Positions 6,977-9,698 of a stretch of DNA of 9,698 bases are shown here, piece after piece (the first letter of the stretch is position 1; each line of letters begins with the position of its first letter). A program made the position numbers and the translations under genes. The notes under the pieces are model-generated. The model was given only the letters and a program-made list of their open reading frames with translations, was not told the DNA's origin and searched no databases. Source of the DNA: Burkholderiales bacterium (GTDB lineage Bacteria > Pseudomonadota > Gammaproteobacteria > Burkholderiales > JACMKV01); the NCBI GenBank assembly GCA_014379915.1, contig JACMKV010000025.1, forward strand, positions 1 to 9,698, in the 5' to 3' direction.

Positions 6977-7669
6977 CTAATCGATTTCAATCGCCCCGTT
7001 TGCCGACACGGTCACTTCACTCGTGCCGGCCTGAACGTCCGGCGCTGCGACGTCCATGCTTCTGGCTTCGGCGCGCGCCAGAAAAGGACGAATCGGCTGC
7101 CGGCCACCGGTATTGATGCTCAAGCGCTGGATCTTGTAGGCGCCGCCATCGAGCGCTTGCCTGGCGATATCGGCGCGTTCACGAAACCTCGCAATCGCCT
7201 CGGTCACCAACTCGTTCTCGGCTTTGCGGCGCGCCTCGTCCGACACCGAAAAGCCCATCTCCGCCAGTTGCATGCTCGATTGCAGTTTGCCGATCAACTT
7301 CGACCCGGCCGCGAAATTCTTCGTCTCCAGCCGCAGCTCGGAGCGCATGCGCCAGCCCTGCAACTGGTTGTTCTTGCCATAGACCGGATAGGTCTGGGTG
7401 TAGCCGCTTTTGACCGTAACGCCCCCGAATTCTTTCGCGGTTTTCAACGCCTGATTGACGACCTTGTTCACGCTGTCCGCAACCTGTGCCGGTTCGAAGC
7501 CGTTCTGCTCGACGAACAGCGTCGCGGTCATCGTGTCGTTCTGCACCTCGCGCTGCGCGTCGGCCTGGAGTTCGACGACGTTGTAGCGCAGCGCGGGTTC
7601 GTGGGCCTGAACGAGGCCCGGGCTGACAGCGATCCATCCTGCCAGAACAATATTTTTGAAAAGTCTCAT
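6977..7669 (-). CDS. Secreted SIMPL-domain (DUF541, YggE-like) protein
   Basis: The 230-residue product begins with a signal peptide: basic MRLFK, a hydrophobic stretch to about residue 19, and a likely cleavage after Ala22 in LVQA-HEP. The rest fits the SIMPL/DUF541 family of periplasmic proteins, with an alternating beta/alpha pattern, a central VKSGYTQTYPVY segment, an LxSELRLETKNF strand, and a C-terminal RAEARSMD-APDVQAGTSEVTVSANG stretch, the usual family ending. E. coli YggE is linked to oxidative-stress tolerance, but no enzymatic activity is established for the family. The frame is open upstream to 7783. I chose the ATG at 7669 because the signal peptide starts there. The upstream sequence (AAAAATCCCGAT) has no clear Shine-Dalgarno. 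The gene diverges from the double gamma-CA gene across a 258-bp intergenic region and is followed by the palindromic repeat. Confidence 0.85.
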   Translation of the reverse strand: MRLFKNIVLAGWIAVSPGLVQAHEPALRYNVVELQADAQREVQNDTMTATLFVEQNGFEPAQVADSVNKVVNQALKTAKEFGGVTVKSGYTQTYPVYGKNNQLQGWRMRSELRLETKNFAAGSKLIGKLQSSMQLAEMGFSVSDEARRKAENELVTEAIARFRERADIARQALDGGAYKIQRLSINTGGRQPIRPFLARAEARSMDVAAPDVQAGTSEVTVSANGAIEID

Positions 7670-7847
7670 ATCGGGATTTTTATGACATTGAATACACGGC
7701 CAACCGCCGCTGTGGTCCGGGTGAACTGATGGTAAGTCTACGCTTGGCAACGATCGAAGCTGAGAAATGCAGGTGACACGCATACTGCAAGAAGGGTATC
7801 CTTTCGTTGTAACGCCCTCCGCATCCCCTGCGGTTGATCTTTCAGTG

Positions 7848-7905
7848 CCTTTCCATCAAGGAAGGCCCTGACCCGCGGTTCGGCTCCCCGAACCTTCCCA
7901 TCAAG
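7848..7905. repeat. 13-bp direct repeat, CCTTYCCATCAAG, in the leader of the gamma-CA gene
   Basis: CCTTTCCATCAAG (7848-7860) and CCTTCCCATCAAG (7893-7905) match at 12 of 13 positions, 45 bp apart. The second copy overlaps the descending arm of the leader hairpin. Function is unknown; they could be paired protein sites or relics of a local duplication. Confidence 0.5.
7877..7894 (+). promoter_or_regulatory. Leader hairpin upstream of the double gamma-CA gene
   Basis: GGTTCGG-CTCC-CCGAACC is a perfect 7-bp stem with a 4-nt loop, ending 33 nt before the ATG and 22 nt before the Shine-Dalgarno. No T-tract follows, so it is not a typical terminator. It may stabilise the 5' end of the mRNA or regulate it. 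No recognised riboswitch is apparent in 7670-7927, and I found no convincing sigma-70 promoter for either divergent gene there. Confidence 0.45.
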
Positions 7906-7916
7906 CACCAACTCGA

Positions 7917-7921
7917 AGGAG
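7917..7921 (+). promoter_or_regulatory. Strong Shine-Dalgarno that fixes the gamma-CA start
   Basis: AGGAG within GAAGGAGATCAACATG lies 6 nt before the ATG at 7928. It is by far the best ribosome site in the window, suggesting efficient translation of this gene. Confidence 0.85.
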
Positions 7922-7927
7922 ATCAAC

Positions 7928-9115
7928 ATGGACAAATTCGCCCTCACGGCGATTGCCGCCAGCATGCTTTTATTTCAAGCAACGAGCTTCGCCCGAGCGG
8001 ATGACGACAAGCGGAAATCAGATGCGACCGTCACCCTCCAAAACCCGGTTGAAATCACGATCAACGACAGTTTCATCAGTCCGCTGGTCGAACGCTTTGG
8101 CGAGATATCTTTGGGCCAAGACGTGTTCATCGCGGGTAATACCGTGCTGCGCGCCGATCCTGGCACAAAGATTTGCATCGGCTCCAAAACCAATATGCAA
8201 GACAACGTTCTGTTCCTGGCGCTGCGCAATCTGCCCGCGCCTCCAACTCGCTGCGGCAAGGTCTCGAGCCGCGTCAAGGATGAGGTCAGCATCGCGCATC
8301 AGGCGGTGATCCAGAATTCGAGTATCGGTAATTTTACCTTCATCGGCTTCCGCGCGCGTCTGGACAACGTGGTGCTGGGCGACGGCGCGTTCGTTTTACA
8401 CGGCGCCCGGTTATCCAATGTACGGATCGGTAAAAATCGCCTGGTCCCGATTGGCGCAGAGATCACGACCCAGGCCGCGGCCGACGCGCTGCCGCTGAAA
8501 ACCGACGCAGAATCCGAATTCCAGCGTGAAGTGCTCGAAGTCAACGAAGAGTTCGCCGAGCACTACAGCGAGCTGTTCGAGGAACAGGGTTTCGATGCCG
8601 TGACCGGGATCAGCCCGGCGCCGAAAACTTCGTTCAATCCTGAGCAGAAAAAACCGACCTTGGGCAAAAACGTGCAAATCGAACCGTTCGCGCGCCTCGT
8701 CGGCGATGTACGAGTTGGCGACAACAGCACCATAGGCCGACGCACTTCTATTCGCGCCGACGAAGGAACGCCGATCGAAATCGGCGAAAATGCCGAGATC
8801 GAAGATCGCGTCACGTTTCACGCGCTAAAAGGCACCAGCATCAAGATCGGCAAGAACCTGAGCACCGAGGACAACATCGTTTTCCACGGCCCGCTCGAAG
8901 TCGGCGATGGCTTGACGATCGATGATGACGCGGTGCTGTTCCGCTCCAAAGTCGGGGATAACGTGACCATATTGACTGGCGCGCTGGTAGTCGGCGTCAC
9001 TCTGCGCGATGGCGTCGTCGTTCCGAAAAACGCAGTGATCACAAAGCAGGAGCAGGCGGATAAACTGCAGGTTGGGCCCGATCCGGAATTGAGGGGCCGG
9101 AATCGCGGTCTGTAG
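7928..9115 (+). CDS. Exported tandem-domain gamma-carbonic-anhydrase-like protein
   Basis: The 395-residue product has a signal peptide (1-24, cleavage after FARA) and two left-handed beta-helix domains (about 45-215 and 243-385), each alignable by eye to Methanosarcina Cam. The internal homology is clear: TVLRADPGTKICIG (72-85) against TSIRADEGTPIEIG (273-286). By recalled alignment, domain 1 keeps the Cam Arg59, Asp61, Gln75, Asp76, His117 and Asn202 equivalents (Arg75, Asp77, Gln91, Asp92, His124 in SIAHQ, Asn206), but has Leu97 and Gln129 where His81 and His122 should be. Domain 2 keeps His81 and His122 (His298 in FHAL, His320 in FHGP) but has Asp315 for His117. Domain 1 includes the C-terminal helix (199-219); domain 2 ends soon after QADKL. 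CO2 hydration in the periplasm is plausible but unproven. A structural, inactive or other metal-binding role is the alternative. It is the only plus-strand gene here. Confidence 0.85.
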   Translation: MDKFALTAIAASMLLFQATSFARADDDKRKSDATVTLQNPVEITINDSFISPLVERFGEISLGQDVFIAGNTVLRADPGTKICIGSKTNMQDNVLFLALRNLPAPPTRCGKVSSRVKDEVSIAHQAVIQNSSIGNFTFIGFRARLDNVVLGDGAFVLHGARLSNVRIGKNRLVPIGAEITTQAAADALPLKTDAESEFQREVLEVNEEFAEHYSELFEEQGFDAVTGISPAPKTSFNPEQKKPTLGKNVQIEPFARLVGDVRVGDNSTIGRRTSIRADEGTPIEIGENAEIEDRVTFHALKGTSIKIGKNLSTEDNIVFHGPLEVGDGLTIDDDAVLFRSKVGDNVTILTGALVVGVTLRDGVVVPKNAVITKQEQADKLQVGPDPELRGRNRGL

Positions 9116-9170
9116 CTCCGCGACAGGAAGCAGAGTCGTGCTGTAAATGCGCTATGCCTCGATATCCTAA

Positions 9171-9290
9171 CCACCCTCGCGCTACGCGTCGGCCCCTCCT
9201 CGAAAACTAGGGGAGGGAGGAGGCAATTGTTCGGCGCTGTACATTCTCCTCTCCTTTCTGAGGAGGGGCCGACGCGCAGTGGCGGGGCGG
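9171..9290. repeat. Nested palindromic (MITE/REP-like) repeat
   Basis: A 17-bp perfect inverted repeat, CGCGTCGGCCCCTCCTC (9185-9201) against its complement at 9260-9276, encloses 58 nt and continues imperfectly outward to about 9171 and 9290. Each arm forms a smaller hairpin: CCTCCT (9195-9200) with AGGAGG (9218-9223), and CTCCTC (9246-9251) with GAGGAG (9260-9265). No coding sequence or transposase is present. It resembles dispersed non-autonomous intergenic repeats and could act as a transcription barrier between the convergent gamma-CA and metH genes. Confidence 0.65.
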
Positions 9291-9355
9291 GCGTTTTGGA
9301 CAGAACACTAGGCCGGCCGAGCTCGGGATAGGCGGACCACCGCTGGAAATATTTA

Positions 9356-9371
9356 GCGCTTTATGAAGCGC
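9356..9371 (-). terminator. Possible terminator of metH
   Basis: GCGCTT-TATG-AAGCGC is a perfect 6-bp stem with a 4-nt loop. On the minus strand it starts 35 nt beyond the metH stop and is followed by TAAATATTT, an interrupted T-rich tail. It is plausible but weak. Confidence 0.4.
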
Positions 9372-9406
9372 GAGCCTTATGAAACCAAGTCTTCCCATGG
9401 GGGCAG

Positions 9407-9698
9407 CTAGCTTTCATACGCGAGGACCGGCGCCAACCAGCGCTCTATGACAGCCAACTCCATTCCTTTCCGCTTCGCATAATCTTCGACCTGATCGCGA
9501 TCTATTTTGCCAGTCGCAAAATACGCCGAATCGGGATGCGAAAAATAGAATCCCGATACCGCCGCGGCGGGCAGCATCGCAAAGCTTTCGGTCAGGGTGA
9601 TGTCTGCATTCCTCGCCGCATCCAATAGCTTGAACAGCGCTTCTTTCTCAGTGTGATCCGGACACGCCGGATAGCCGGGCGCCGGACGGATGCCGCGA
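9407..9698 (-). CDS. metH: Cobalamin-dependent methionine synthase, C-terminal fragment (runs off window)
   Basis: MetH transfers a methyl group from 5-methyltetrahydrofolate to homocysteine through cobalamin, in the cytoplasm. Only about the last 96 residues lie here, all from the C-terminal reactivation domain, which binds S-adenosylmethionine when the cofactor has been oxidised. The segment starts with GIRPAPGYPACPDHTEK, which contains the RxxxGY AdoMet-binding motif. It continues through LFKLLDA, ITLTESFAMLPAAAVSGFYF, HPDSAYFATGKI and DQVEDYAKRKG, and ends ERWLAPVLAYES. These are near-canonical MetH sequences, and the end matches the normal family C-terminus. The start lies beyond 9698, so an apparent ATG at 9625 is internal. 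The gene converges on the gamma-CA gene, with a palindromic repeat and a weak terminator between them. Confidence 0.96.
   Translation of the reverse strand, partial: RGIRPAPGYPACPDHTEKEALFKLLDAARNADITLTESFAMLPAAAVSGFYFSHPDSAYFATGKIDRDQVEDYAKRKGMELAVIERWLAPVLAYES

Noticed and set aside
6252..6980. A 242-codon plus-strand open frame across the start of mpl and the spacer
   Set aside because: Most of it is antisense to conserved mpl sequence, and the rest reads through the palindromic repeat.
6668..6990. Small minus-strand frames of 60 and 102 codons overlapping the mpl 5' end
   Set aside because: Their peptides contain the typical spurious translation of an interspersed repeat and have no ribosome sites.
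7670..7783. N-terminal extension of the SIMPL protein by 38 residues
   Set aside because: It would bury the signal peptide that begins at the ATG at 7669.
7744..7786. TTGGCA at 7744-7749 as the -35 of a gamma-CA promoter
   Set aside because: No acceptable -10 box lies 16-18 bp downstream; the nearest CATACT is 31 bp away.
7738..7965. A 75-codon minus-strand frame across the gamma-CA leader, with a repeated LDGK motif
   Set aside because: The repeated peptide is just the 13-bp direct repeat read in frame. The frame runs into the start of the opposite gene and lacks a ribosome site.
9207..9398. A 63-codon minus-strand frame between the gamma-CA gene and metH
   Set aside because: It is made largely of the nested palindrome, and the peptide has no recognisable features.

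Overview
The window looks like a chromosomal segment of a betaproteobacterium, probably Nitrosomonadales- or Burkholderiales-related. The gene block RNase II-like exonuclease, TonB, AroE, MtgA and the protein sequences (Mpl, YqiA, MetH C-terminus) fit that group, and base composition is moderately GC-rich. This placement is inference from gene order and protein character, not from a search. No phage, IS, CRISPR, tRNA or rRNA genes were seen.

Layout. Positions 11-4694, minus strand: a four-gene, operon-like run transcribed in the order RNB-family exoribonuclease, tonB, aroE, mtgA. It joins RNA turnover, envelope energy transduction, the shikimate pathway and peptidoglycan polymerisation. A TATAAT box at 4759-4764 is a candidate promoter, and it sits inside the loop of a possible terminator for the next unit. 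Positions 4812-6782, minus strand: mpl (peptidoglycan recycling ligase) followed by a YqiA-type esterase. The esterase has a TTG start and lies in the same frame as mpl, separated by one TGA and ten sense codons. Positions 6783-6976: a non-coding spacer holding a dispersed palindromic repeat of the type that is often mis-annotated as small ORFs. Positions 6977-7669, minus strand: a secreted SIMPL-domain (DUF541) protein.

Positions 7928-9115, plus strand: the only plus-strand gene, and the most interesting one. It encodes an exported protein made of two consecutive gamma-carbonic-anhydrase left-handed beta-helix domains. Compared with Methanosarcina Cam, the zinc histidines are split between the halves: the first domain keeps only the His117 equivalent, and the second keeps only the His81 and His122 equivalents. 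In Cam the site forms between subunits from exactly these two sets, so a composite site between the N and C domains is a concrete, testable hypothesis.

Positions 9116-9406 hold a nested palindromic repeat and a weak terminator. Positions 9407-9698, minus strand, encode the C-terminal end of cobalamin-dependent methionine synthase (metH), which runs off the window.

Two peptidoglycan genes (mtgA, mpl) and three exported or membrane-anchored proteins (TonB, the SIMPL protein and the double gamma-CA) give the region an envelope flavour. Apart from the first operon, the genes look like independent units.
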